NCBI RefSeq assembly: GCF_040436345.1
Contig: NC_133237.1
Span: 27,255,861-27,319,860 of the forward strand
DNA length: 64,000 nucleotides
Direction: 5' to 3'
From: Pagrus major
Lineage: Eukaryota > Chordata > Actinopteri > Spariformes > Sparidae
The position numbers were made by a program, and so were the translations under genes. Position 1 is the first letter of the stretch, and each line of letters opens with the position of its first letter. This document shows, in pieces, positions 21,986 to 34,552 of the stretch. Under the pieces are notes generated by a model. The model did not search any database and was not told where the DNA came from. It worked only from the letters and a program-made list of their open reading frames with translations.

Positions 21986-24479
21986 ATGTTCGGAAAAAAT
22001 TATCCACCGTTTCACAGCCACTTTTTTACCACGCAAGCTAATGACAGTGTGCGTCACGTGATGACATTTTCGGTCAATGGGCTCGGTGAGCAGTTTTTAT
22101 TCAGTTGAATAGGAGCCATCTTGGATTCTGGTATCCAGTTCTTGTAATACATCCATGGTTAGCAAGCAGTTAAAGTTAGTTAGTTCATTACTAACAGGAA
22201 AATCCTGTCTCGTGTGTGTGAGCATGTCTCTGTTGAAGAGCTAATAAACTACTAGCTTCCTCCATTTTGGATCATCTGTTTTGCTTTTGGCCAACGATGC
22301 TAATTTGTGTGTTAAACATGCTACAAGGAACTTTTAGCTGGTTATGAAACAGTTTAAAACTGACGCCTCTAATTCCCATAATCAGAACGATTTTTTATGG
22401 CCGAGTGCTGAGGATGAAATTAGGATTGAAGCTGCTCTGTAGTCTGCTGGTACGGCAGCGGATACTCCTGTATCTCCTGTCAAACTGGCTTGAAACATAA
22501 CATTTTCTGTTGACCTTGCAACAGAGCTACATCTTGCTGTTGGTTTATTATTATGAAGATTATGAAGGTTGCTTCATAATGTAGCTGTAGGACTACATGT
22601 AAATGAACCGCACTAAAACAAAGCTAATCATATTACAGTTATTAATCTTACATAACCACAAACAGATTAAAATTAAAAAAACATTACAATCTTCCACGCA
22701 CCAGCGTGATCAAAACCTTTACCACTTTCGTCCACAGGGGGCGCCAGAATCAACAAAAACAAAGTTCCTTGTCGCTGCTTTAACCAAAATTGAACTCGAA
22801 GCAAACAATTCATGTTTTACTTAATGAGCTAATCCACTAATGTAGCAACTCCATTTGATAAAAATGTCTTTTGGCTTTTTAAATGAGAATGTGAACGGGC
22901 CTTTAGGATGACACGTCATGGTCACTGTTTACATTAAGTGTGTCTCCATGTTGTTACTGTACATCAGGCTGAATTTATGGGACAAAGAAGATAAAAACAG
23001 GCGACCTGAATATTTTCAGAAGACGACCGATCTTCAGTTCTTTCTGTCTTTATAGAAGAAGAGGTAACAGCTGAGGCTGACAGAGAAGTAACTTGTTTCT
23101 TGTTTTAATATGAGTGTAAATATTGTGACAGCAGCACTACGATGATGAAAAATGAGATATTTGCCAAATGATGTTTGGTGTAGAAGTAATTTACTGTATT
23201 AGTTGTGTTTGTGTGTTTGGGGTTTTTGGTACTAACTGTTCTCTGTCTGCATTTGTCAAAAAATAATTAGGACCATTTTACCTAGAAATGTTAATTATGC
23301 AGGTTAACTTTTTTTTTTCAAGAGGAATGAAAACAGAATATTCTCATACAAGACTGAAAACATTTAGATTAACGTGGTAACAGATCTCTGTGACCCTGTG
23401 AACAGTAGATTGAAGGCAGTAGAGGAAACGTCCGAGCTTCATGGTGTAAAAGCTAAAATGGACACGAAACGGCTCAAGGCAAAATTCTCCAGCAAAGACC
23501 TATTAAGACTTTAAAATGCTGACTTTAGAAAGGACACGGCGCCTGTAAATGAATACCTGACCTTCTATGTGCCAAGAACAACACTTGGGACTCGACAGGG
23601 TGGCTGCGTTTTTATTACAGAGAAGAAAATGTCTTTTATTTGTGGCGGTGTTCATGAAGAGACGTTAACAAAAGATCTGCTGCAGCCTGGATTAAACAAA
23701 TCAGACCATATTAACTCTAAAGATGCAGTTTTTGTTGCTCCTGTTTCCTCTAAAATGTGTGAAAGTGCAATCAATGTACAGTTGTTCTATTTTACATTCA
23801 GTCTGTTCATGCAGTTTACGTTGGAGTTTCACAGGTTTGTGTATTAAGAGGTGTGAATAAGGACTCTTTATACGAACAAAGAAACCCTGAAGCGTTTGTG
23901 TATTAGCTCTTCTCGATCAAATAACACTTTTAATGTCTCTTACCTCATGATTGCTTCTGTAAAGTCAGACGCACTGTATGCATTCCTTAACTTTCCTCTT
24001 TTTATTTTATTTTCCACTTTTCTTTGTCAATAAAAAATACGTTTCACTGCATCTCGTTTGTCTAAATGATATATTCAACTTATCTTTAGTCGTGCTAGCA
24101 CAGACACGATGGAAGTCGGTCACAGATGAGTTGTCAGCTGAGCAGTCAGTCTGTATGATGATGTCATAGTGAACGGTGCATGGCATTCATGTTTTTTGTA
24201 TTAACGGTCAGGATTCGTTTTGTACCACAGCAGACAACAAACACAGAACAGGTCAAAGCATCCAGAGCAACTACACAGTACACAAAAGCAAGGAGATGAC
24301 AGGGGAAGAAAGTCACCAGACTCCTTTAGAAAAATGCTCACTTTTGTGAATTGCTGCATCAGGAGAAACTTTACAAATGTTGTTAAAGGCTATCTATAAT
24401 GAATTCTTAATTATTTGGGCCTTCTTGTAAATTCGGCAAAAGTTCTACATTTCCATCAACATGGGGGGACGAGATAATG

Positions 24480-25195
24480 ACTCCATGAATCCACTTAGAA
24501 ATCCTCAAAAAGAAAAACAATCCTTACATGCAGAACTTGCCTTAGAAACATCATGTTTTTAAGTTTTTTCAGTGTCAAAGTAATCCAGTGATAGTTGTCT
24601 GTACATCCATGATTACACTGCAAACAGGAAGAGCTAACAGCTAATTCGGCAAAGTTTTAATGGGGTTTTGGAGCATTTCTTCTGGGGTTTTTTTGGTTGT
24701 TTTTCCTTTTCCCCAGCTACTTCAAGTGTTTAGCACAATGCTGCAACGCTGTTTTGCTGTGAAGCTCCAGAAATGTTTTGTGGACTACAAAACTTCACCT
24801 GACTTTATATCAGCATGTGGGGAAGAGATGATGACCATCCACAAAAAAGACGCTCCTTACATGTGCAGAACTTGCCTTAGAAACATCATGTTTTTAAGTT
24901 TTCTCAGTGTCAAAGTAATCTAGTGATAGTTGTCTGAACATCCACAGGTTCACTGCAAACAGGAAGTGCTAACAGCTGATTCAGCATGTGTTGAATGGAG
25001 TTTTAGAGTTTTTTCTTTTTTTGGTTGTTTTTCCGTTTTAAATCATCTCCAGCTGCTTCAGTTGTTCAGCAGAAGGCTGCAACTCTGTTTTACTGTGAAG
25101 CTCCAGAAATGTTCTGTGGACTACGAGACTTCACCTGACTTTATATCATCAGGAGGAGATGATGACTGAGCCTGACTTTATATCATCATGAAGGT
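24480..25195 (+). repeat. Tandem pair of a dispersed element (period about 335 bp)
   Basis: CTTGCCTTAGAAACATCATG occurs at 24536 and 24871. Each copy goes on through AACAGGAAG-GCTAACAGCT, GCTCCAGAAATGTT-TGTGGA and CACCTGACTTTATATCA. Further copies are at 28.40-28.60 and 35.70-36.00 kb. Confidence 0.8.
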
Positions 25196-25349
25196 GAGTA
25201 CATGTGAGTTCAACCACCAACAAGCTTCTTCAAAATGTAGCTAAACTTTAATCACATGTAGTTCATTATACCCCAATGCTACATGTTAGCATTTAGCTCA
25301 AAGCAGCACTAAGTCTCGCTGAGCTGCAGACCTTCTTGTTTTCTTGCTG

Positions 25350-26330
25350 TCCTGCTCCCTCCTCCTCCCCCCGGTGCTTTAGTGTTTCTGTACGTGAGAT
25401 TTACGTTGGTCTTTTCCTGCTCATCTCTTTGGGGCTCTGGCTGTGAGCAGGCAGTGGATGGTAATAGTAGCAGGGGGTGGCTGGGTTTTCTCTTTCAGGG
25501 CTTTGTCTGTGCTCAGTCACACTCTTGTTCCCCATGGCTCTTGGATCTGTGGCCCTTCATTGGGTCGGTGTGGGGTCTAACAGGGACAAGTGTCCCACGG
25601 CCCCATATATCACCGGCTGTCTGCGCCGCTGTAGACCACACCGTCTCTCTCTGACCCTGCTGCAGATTAGCTAGGTGGCTCGCGTTCAGAGCGCCACATG
25701 AATAGCCACAGTAATCAAATGCAAATACGTAGAATTTAAGAAGGCAGCGTCCCCCCAGGGTCGCGAACAGACGGCCTCTCTGTCAGTGAGCGTGTCTGTC
25801 TGTGGTCACTGATGAGGTAATGATGGCTGAGAGATGAAGGGCGCAGATAGTGCGCTGTAATGCTACACCTCTGTATGATGGACACCCAACACTCGGCTGG
25901 AAGGCCAGGATCCTGCAGCTTCAGGCCCAGCCTCAGAGCTGTTTTCCTGGAAAGGAGAGCTGACGTTTCCCCTTCCCCCCGGCCTGAGCTCCCTGCAGGC
26001 CCCCCTGGACCGCTTTTACCTGCTGGACTGAGCTCTCCAGCTGGATTGCAGGGCTCATAATTATAATGTGGCAGGCCGGTCAGATGAGAGGCCCGCGGTA
26101 ACCTGATGCAGGTATTATTCACTGGCCCTGCTGACAGCTGCAGGTAAGAGGAGCCTCCAGGTGAAACGCTAACCCTCGCCGCTTGTTCCAACCCAGAAAC
26201 GCTGCAAACTGAAAGTGCTAAACGCCAACACCCGATGTGGCCGGGACGATGATGCAGCCATTTACAGAAGAGCTCAGCTGCTCTGGAAAGATGAGGCTGA
26301 AACCAAGAGTTTGACATTTTGTGCTCAGAG
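25350..26330. promoter_or_regulatory. Candidate conserved non-coding block 1
   Basis: This is GC-richer, repeat-free sequence with balanced words and an octamer-like ATGCAAAT (25716-25726 area). It also contains TCATAATTATAATGTGGC near 26054. A minus-strand 193-codon ORF lies here but has no recognisable domain. Its candidate regulatory status rests on composition only. Confidence 0.3.
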
Positions 26331-28560
26331 ATGATATTTACATTTACTGCCAGTTAATCCAAAGATCTCAGGGTTGAAGGAATCGTATGTTGTCTAGATC
26401 TTAAAGCTTTTTGAGGTGATGCGACATGAATAAAATCAACTTGACTTTTAAACCAACATCTGACCACGAACATCTACTAACTAGCAGTTTAGGAGCTTTT
26501 GATCGCAGAACTGATGTTCAGATTTAAAATTTTCGGACCATTTTAAAGTCTTCTCGTCCATGTCGGCTAAAACTTCTGCACAGAATCCACTGTTGGCACA
26601 AAAAACAATAATTTATGGAAAATAAATGCTAAAACTTAACAGTCAGACATTCAGTAAAGTGACCGAGTAATATACTGCTTTCTAACAGTGGTGAACATAG
26701 TCTCAGTTTAAAAGTTGAGGTTGAAAGTCTCGATCTCGTACACAAATAAACAGCACTCGACAAAAAAAGTCTCAACAAAAAGTCCATTTAGTCGGTGTTC
26801 TTGAGGAGCTTTTGATCACATCATGTGATTGTCATCAGCAGATGGAAATCAACTGGCCGACACGTTGGACACTGCCACTTCAACTGGGAAAAGAAAAAAG
26901 GAATAGATTTATTTTATGAATAAATAAACAGGACATTACAAAATGAGCCAGCTGTTGGGTATGTGATATTTAAAAAGGGTTTGAATCGTCTAATCATGAT
27001 GTACACTATTCCTCTGCTGAGATGTCAGCTTTACAACTAATCCAGACTTTTTTCCATTTTTTCTTCTTTAGCCTTTACTTTAAGGCCGTTGAGATCACAG
27101 ATATCTTTTACAGGGGAGACCTCTCCAAGAACGGCAGCAACACAGAGTTAGAACAGTAAATTAACAGAAAAACACACTGAAATGATCAGAAAAAACAGAT
27201 GTAACACAGAAAAAATGAGTTTGGTGGTGTTAACATGCGAGTAACCAAGTGAAGGAGAGAGATCTACATGTAGTGTTTAAGTTCAGACTGTGTCGGTCTG
27301 AATCCGATGAAAACATCAGCCGTTTCTCCGTCCGTTGCCCCACGACTCGTCTGGTATTCCTCTGGAGGAACTCTTACAAAACGGACGCTGGTGAAGGATC
27401 TGCTGCGACTGGGACCGAAGCTTATCTCCAGGTCCATCCACAAAAACAAAGATGTGAAAAAGTGGACGGAGGAGAGACGGGGAATACATCTTTTTTATCA
27501 CACAGCTAATGAAAGGCCTGTTGCCGGGGAAACGGCTGGTACCATTGTCATGTAGGGCCGGGGGGGGGGGGGGGATGGGTGAGGGTCTCTTACTGGTCTG
27601 ACTGGAGCTGTGGGGATGATTAGGACTGTGGAGGGAGGCTGGATGGAGCCCCAGATTTATTACAGAGCTGCTGTTTGTGAAAGTTCACTTACCTTCGCAA
27701 AGAGAGGCTCCACTCCTGTCAGAAAAACAGATCCCAGGGTCTTTGAATCGGAAATACCCCCTGCTGCTGAGTGTGATGCTTCACTCGGCTCAACTTCACA
27801 CATACAGAACTTTACACCAGATCCCGAACGTTCAGATCCTTTACTTTAAGTAAACGTCTCCACGATATAAATGTTGCCACTTTACGTTCCTGCAAACCTT
27901 GAATATGTTAAATTAGTACGTTTCATACGTATCATCAACACTTCTACAAAACATGTAAGATTACATTTATATGAGCTGGTTTACTGTCAGGAGGAGCAGG
28001 GGGTGGTGGTGCTGTGACAGTCAAGCCAGAGACCACTGTTCAAGACTGTGTTTCAACATTTGTAACAGTGAAACAACTGGACATTTTTAACGAGACCTTT
28101 GGAAATTTTTCAACCATGTTTGTGGCACAGAAACCAGATATTTAAACCAAAACCTGATCTTTTCCTAACCAGGTTGTTTTTTGTGCCTAAACCAAACCAG
28201 ACTGTCAGCACGGCGTCGTCACAACATAAAACTGACAATTGAACATAAAGAAATGTAAAGTTGCAGCATATCCTTCGTTTTCGATTCTGGTGATTTGGTT
28301 GAAAAGTGCTAATGTCACAAACTGATTTGAAAAGGTGTTATTTATGTTGTTTTTTTCGAGCCAAAATCTTCAACGTAGCTGCAAATTAATTTGGGATCTG
28401 CAGACTTGGATTACAGCAGACAAGCTGTATGGAGCCATTTTATGTTTTTGGGTTGTTTTTCCGTTTGAAATCATCTCCAGCTGCTTCAGTTGTTCAGCAG
28501 AACGCTGCAACTCTGTTTTACTGTGAAGCTCCAGAAATGTTCTGTGGACTACGAGACTTC

Positions 28561-28932
28561 ACCTGACTTTATATCATCAGGAGGAGATGATGACTGAGCC
28601 TGACTTTATATCATCAGGAGGAGATGATGGCTGAGCCTGACTTTATATCATCAGGAGGAGATGATGACTGAGCCTGACTTTATATCATCAGGAGGAGATG
28701 ATGACTGAGCCTGACTTTATATCATCAGGAGGAGATGATGGCTGAGCCTGACTTTATATCATCAGGAGGAGATGATGGCTGAGCCTGACTTTATATCATC
28801 AGGAGGAGATGATGACTGAGCCTGACTTTATATCATCAGGAGGAGATGATGGCTGAGCCTGACTTTATATCATCAGGAGGAGATGATGGCTGAGCCTGAC
28901 TTTATATCAGCATGGAGGGAGGAGATGATGAC
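28561..28932. repeat. 37-bp minisatellite, 10 copies
   Basis: Unit starts are at 28561, 28598, 28635 and so on to 28894, exactly 37 bp apart. Each unit reads GCCTGACTTTATATCATCAG then GAGGAGATGATGACTGA, with an A/G variant in GATGACTGA or GATGGCTGA. It directly follows the 3' end of a dispersed element at 28.44-28.56 kb. Confidence 0.95.
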
Positions 28933-29738
28933 TGACTGTGAACTGTTCCTTTAAATCCGGCTCTGAAATGACCTCTGATACAAGCAGACACTTTAAGAAT
29001 GTTTGATGGAGAGTTCAACAGGTTTAAAAACACTTATAAAGATCGTATCAATCAGCTGATGTAAACATTAACTTTGGTTTGTTTTTCTCTCCTGTATTTC
29101 CTGATGGGGATTTATGCTTTTATTCAGCACCACCATGTGTTTGAGGACGTCCTATTTTAGCGTATTTGTGTCTTTGTGTTGTGTCAGTATCCATCAAAAT
29201 GCACTAAAACACACTGTTGACTATAAAATCATAAATATTCTGTCAGAGCCGTACGGACGCTGGTGTCGGGGTCAGGACAAAGACCTGTAGATCATTGTAT
29301 GCAGGATGTTAAGGATGACGGTGGGTGTATGTTTGGGGAGTGTGTGTGTTTGCATGTTTGCCTCTGTGTGTGTGTTGCAGTGCAGGCTGATGCCCTCTTT
29401 GTCAGGAAGACACAGGCAGAGGGGTAATCCGACATCCATCACAGGCTTAGTGAGCAATACACACTCTGCGTAACAACCAGGAAACAATACCCGGGGAAAC
29501 AGTGGGAGGGCTTCTTTATTCATTACGCAAGGCCGGGGGACGCTCTGAATGAGGCAGCAGAACACCAGCATGACAAAGCCAATTCTAGAGCGACCAGTAA
29601 AGCTCCACTGAGAGCTGGGAAAAACACTGGGACCCCGAGAGACACGACACTGAACGCCTCCTGAAGGGCTGATAGTGTATTTCTTGCTTGTTGCAGAGGA
29701 CAGCTGGTACAGCAGGACTTATTGTGTGTTGATCTTTA

Positions 29739-30636
29739 CAGACCTGTCTCCATCACATCTTTACACAGACCTGTCTCCACCACGTCTTTACACAGACCTG
29801 TCTCCACCACGTCTTTACACAGACCTGTCTCCACCACGTCTTTACACAGACCTGTCTCCATCACATCTTTACACAGACCTGTCTCCACCACATCTTTACA
29901 CAGACCTGTCTCCATCACGTCTTTACACAGACCTGTCTCCTCCACATCTTTACAGAGACCTGTCTCCATCACGTCTTTACACAGACCTGTCTCCACCACA
30001 TCTTTACACAGACCTGTCTCCATCACGTCTTTACACAGACCTGTCTCCTCCACATCTTTACAGAGACCTGTCTCCATCACGTCTTTACACAGACCTGTCT
30101 CCTCCACATCTTTACACAGACCTGTCTCCATCACGTCTTTACACAGACCTGTCTCCTCCACATCTTTACAGAGACCTGTCTCCATCACGTCTTTACACAG
30201 ACCTGTCTCCTCCACGTCTTTACAGAGACCTGTCTCCATCACATCTTTACACAGACCTGTCTCCACCACGTCTTTACAGAGACCTGTCTCCATCACGTCT
30301 TTACAGAGACCTGTCTCCATCACGTCTTTACACAGACCTGTCTCCATCACGTCTTTACACAGACCTGTCTCCATCACGTCTTTACACAGACCTGTCTCCT
30401 CCACATCTTTACAGAGACCTGTCTCCATCACATCTTTACAGAGACCTGTCTCCACCACATCTTTACACAGACCTGTCTCCACCACATCTTCACAGAGACC
30501 TGTCTCCACCACATCTTTACACAGACCTGTCTCCACCACATCTTTACACAGACCTGTCTCCATCACATCTTTACACAGACCTGTCTCCATCACATCTTTA
30601 CACAGACCTGTCTCCACCACATCTTTACACAGACCT
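29739..30636. repeat. 27-bp minisatellite, about 33 copies
   Basis: The unit is ACAGACCTGTCTCCATCACG followed by TCTTTAC. Variation is almost confined to three sites: CCATCA/CCACCA/CCTCCA, CATC/CGTC and TACACAGA/TACAGAGA. Because 27 is a multiple of 3, several frames stay open (a nine-residue DLSPSRLYT-type repeat). These are not taken as genes. Confidence 0.95.
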
Positions 30637-31259
30637 AAAAAACTTAAGCTAACCTTAAGATATCTGGTTCTGTTGCCACAAAATTTCCTGTCGTCTCATT
30701 TAAATTATCCAGTAATTTCCATTTACAAATGTTGAAACACTGTCTTAAAAAAATGTTCTGTGTCTTGGCAGCCGTGTCATCAAACTGTAACGTGACTGCC
30801 ATCTCCTCTCTACTTCTGACATGAAGGTCAGCTCATAAACATACAATGTGAACCTGATATGACACGTTTTGTCGAAATGTGAATACGACACGTATAAAAC
30901 ATGCAATTTCAACATATCTGTGGTTTGCAGAAACATTTAATGTCAACATTTTATTCTGGCGACTGGGCTGTTGATCCACAAGTTGTAACAGGAGACATGT
31001 CAGATTAATATTATGACTTTTAACGTAAAAACCACAAAACTTTAACCTCCAATTCACTGGTCTGGTAGATGAATACTTAACAGTAATGAGTTCCAGAGGA
31101 CATTTATTTTTGTTCTTTATATTAATTTCGAGACGAACTGAAGGACAAAAACAATTCATGCTTCTGATGAAAGCTGCTGCAGACCGCTGGACTCCGACCC
31201 CCACCTGCAGCTGCAGACAGACTCTGGTCCTGACTGTGGTGATAAAACACGTCGCCATG

Positions 31260-32280
31260 TGAAATCACAAATCAGCCGGCTGCCATTAAACGGTCCGACT
31301 GCAGCAGACTGATAGCAGAGAGAGAAAGAGCGAGATGTTACAGAGCGCTGCCAGAAACATCCCGACTGTGAGCCGTTTGGGAATCGTCCTGGAGGGTCGC
31401 TCTCTCACTCTGTCCCACGTCCACTCTCATCAAGTCATTCTGTGGACGCTCTAAATGGAAACACAACAGAGACGCTGAGCAGCTCTTTGCTGGGGGTGCG
31501 AGGCTGCTCCGGTGAATGGGGTCAGCTTCTGACTGGTGCTGAGCAGCGAGGGGGTCTGAGGCTTGGACCGGGCCCGACCGGGTGTGTGTGCAGGAGGCCT
31601 TTGTCACTGTTGTCGCCACGGCAGCTCACCTATTGAGGGTAGAGTCTAAGATATGTAAAGCAGCAGCGTTTCAAAGCGTTCCCTCCGCTGTGGAACAAAC
31701 AAAGAAATAAAGAAATCAAATTAAAGTTTGGAAAGGAGTGAGTAAAGAGAGGGAATAAGAGAGAAAGTATCCTCTGTGGTAAATGCTTATGCAGCGGGCC
31801 AAGCCGTGTGTTGGAATCCGATGAGTGTTGAGAAATGGAAAAAGAAAGGAATGATTAAAAGACGGAGCGAGGTGGAGGGAGGCTGCTATGCTCTTGTTTG
31901 CAAGGAGAGGTATTTTCAGTTCTCATTGAGCCGGTCCAAGTCCTGCAGGCGGCTTGGTGAGTCTCCCACCCAGCATTGAGAGGCAGGCCTGGGCATGCCC
32001 AGCCAAGGTCAAACCGTGGCCGCCAAGAACGCACACGGCTCAGCCCGCCCCCAGCAGCCACCGCTCGCTCTGTTTATGTTTGTTTTTGTCGGTGAGTTTC
32101 CCTCCTCAGGGATCGCCTCGGCGGCTCGGCCTCTCCAGAGGGTTCAGCAGCACGCAGCAGGTGTCAGGTGACTCTTCCTCCAGGACGACGTGTCCGAGGC
32201 GAAGAGCCGCCGCAGCACTCCATCACACTGTATATAGGCCATCGGTGTAAAGTCACCTGTTCCTGTTGAGTTATTTCAGG
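31260..32280. promoter_or_regulatory. Candidate conserved non-coding block 2
   Basis: A repeat-poor block includes TGTTTATGTTTGTTTTTGTC at about 32070, which contains forkhead-type TGTTTAT/TGTTTGT words. The function is unknown. Confidence 0.25.
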
Positions 32281-32759
32281 TGAGATGTCGTGTTTTTGCC
32301 TCGTCACTGCTCCGGAAGAGAACGAGCAGCTGTATTTGGAGGAAACAATGCTCATAGCTGGTGTGAAATGTCTCAGACAGGAGTGTAAGCTGAGAATCTG
32401 TTTGGTAACTGACTCTGGTATTTAGAGACCATTGTTCTGTCACTGCAGTGAGTCACTCACCTTTATGTTACCTGGACAGCAAAACACTGCAGAACCCTGG
32501 AAAACAACACAGAGGAAAAACATCTGACGAAAGCACAGACTGGTGAAACTTATAGTTTAATAAAGGTGTTAAAACCACGTGTTAGAAAAGCTAACACCTC
32601 CGATGGATCCCTGAACCTAAACAACTGATGAGGTCGACTGCAGGTGACTCCCAACACAACATACAGTCGATGAGCGAGCCTAAAACAACATGACATCTAC
32701 AGCGGACGGGACCTTTATCATACGGTCGCAGTTGTGGTGACTTAAATCTGCCCGAAACA

Positions 32760-33395
32760 AGCACATGATGTTTTTTACACAAAGACAGAAAGAAGTTCAT
32801 GTAGAACATTTGCTGAATTTACAAGAAGGAACAAATAAGTCAGAATCAGTCAGAGACAGAGTTTCACACAGTTTATAAAGTGTCTCCAACTCAACAACTC
32901 ACTAAACTGACACATTTGTTAAGGGAGTCTGGGGACAAAGAAGTCGCCTATACTGGTTACTGTTTGGTGTATTTGTAAAATGTGACATGTTTAGCATCAA
33001 TAAAATGTTTCTTCTTTCATAAATTGAGTGTAAATGGTGAAATCAGTGTAAACAGTGTGTTCAAACAGCTGCTAAATGTTGGCAGGTCAGACTTTAGCAC
33101 TTTAGACACAGAAGCAGACAGGCTGGTGCAGCCATGCTGCCACAAACTGACACTTTTTACAAGGAAACACACAACTTACTGTTTTCATTTAATGCTGAAT
33201 TTACAAGAAGGAGACAATGATTCAGAATCTGTCAGAGACAGAGTTTCACTACATTATAAAGTTTGTTTTGACTCAACAACTCTGAAAATCACTACATTTG
33301 TTAAGGGAGTCTGGTGATGTTGTGGTTACTGGTTCAAAAGTTGGATCAGTTCAAACAGCTGCTGACACTGGAGACCAAACTTCTTCTTCTTCTTC

Positions 33396-33427
<32 letters not shown>

Positions 33428-33438
33428 CTTCTACTTCT

Positions 33439-33485
<47 letters not shown>

Positions 33486-33514
33486 TTCTTCTTCTTCTTC
33501 TTCTTCTTCCTCTT
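32760..33514 (+). repeat. Dispersed element with internal trinucleotide tract, copy B (partly duplicated)
   Basis: TTTTTTACACAAAGACAGAA, GTAGAACATTTGCTGAATTT, ACATTTGTTAAGGGAGTCTG (twice, near 32910 and 33293) and GGTTACTGGTTCAAAAGTTG match copy A. A (TTC)n tract of about 134 nt with a few interruptions occupies 33381-33514. Confidence 0.75.
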
Positions 33515-34287
33515 AAGCATGACTGTGGACTCTCGTTCTGTTTTTCTTCTTCTATCTTTCCCCATTTTTCCCAAAATAAGGATGAAAACAGTGCTGGAGT
33601 TCCAGGTTTGGGGTTAATAGTTGATCTAATAACTTGTTTAGTCGGGGAATGATTGACTTCACAGGAGGGAAGAAAAACTGACGGTTTGAAACAGTCTCAG
33701 CTGCCAGAAAATGTTTCTCCACGACCAACCTGCAGACTTTAATCATCACACAGTCAGTATTATTGATTCACACTGTCCCTTCAGATCAGACCTCAGCTGT
33801 TTGTGTTTGTTCTGTTTGGATCGTTACAACCTGCTGCTTATTATAAAAGTTCATGTCTGAGCAGCGTCTCTATGAAATTTATGACACCTCCTCCTCCTCC
33901 TCCTCCTCCTCCTCTGTTCCTCGCAGCATCACTCTTGTCGTCTTTACAGCTGGGTGAGTCCGGGGGAGGCGGGACGCTGTGTTTGTGTGTGAGGAGCTCT
34001 TTACACCCCCCGCCAGGGATCAGACAAACACTTATTAACTGAGAGGAATGCAAACAGGCCGGAGCTGCTGCTGAGACGCAGGACGGTGGAGGGTGAGGGG
34101 TCGGGGTGGGAGGTAGGGGGGAGGATGTGAGGGTGAAGAAAGGGAAAGGAGAAAAAGGAGAAGACACCTCCCTCCTCCTCCTCCTCCTCCTCTCCTCCTT
34201 CTCCTAAACTTCTTGTAAACTCCCCACCCAGGAGATCCATCCAGAGTTTTCCAGAACAATGAGGCTCCAGCAGCAGACGAGGTCCAG

Positions 34288-34552
34288 TACGGAAGAAGAT
34301 CAGGGCCACTGTGAACAGAACAAAACACTCATTGAGTTCTGACTTCTTTCTGAGAATTTACTCTTTTTTTCTTTGTTCTTTTCCCAGAACTCTGAAAGCG
34401 CAGAGAGACATAATCTGAGAATTATGAGAGAAAAGTCAGAATAAGAAAAAGACTGAAACAGAATTCTGACTTTAATCTCTAAATTCTAAAGAGAAAAGTC
34501 AGAACTCAGTGAGTGTTTGTTCTGTTTACGGTGGCGCTGATCGTCTTCTGTA
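34288..34552. mobile_element. MITE with long inverted repeats and a 7-8 bp target duplication
   Basis: The left end TACGGAAGAAGATCAGGGCC pairs with the right end GGCGCTGATCGTCTTCTGTA (reverse complement). The match continues inward through ACAAAACACTCATTGAGTTC, giving inverted repeats of about 55 bp. The direct repeat (A)GGTCCAG flanks both sides (34280-34287 and 34552-34559), consistent with a hAT-type 8-bp duplication. It carries no ORF. Confidence 0.8.

Noticed and set aside
23569-23847. 92-aa ORF downstream of foxj1
   Set aside because: AT-rich sequence with no recognisable domain and no splice context; chance is the simplest explanation.
25736-26317. 193-aa minus-strand ORF in unique sequence
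   Set aside because: No known domain and no splice partners were found. GC-rich sequence alone can keep such a frame open. It is kept only as part of a candidate non-coding block.
28561-28932. Regular 37-bp spacing suggesting a CRISPR array
   Set aside because: The units are contiguous tandem repeats without unique spacers, in a vertebrate genome.
29675-30735. ORFs of 294-337 aa with nine-residue repeats
   Set aside because: They are frame-neutral readings of a 27-bp minisatellite, open on both strands, with units that vary at silent and non-silent positions alike.
33298-33652. Poly-Ser and poly-Leu ORFs
   Set aside because: They are translations of the (TTC)n tract in a dispersed element.
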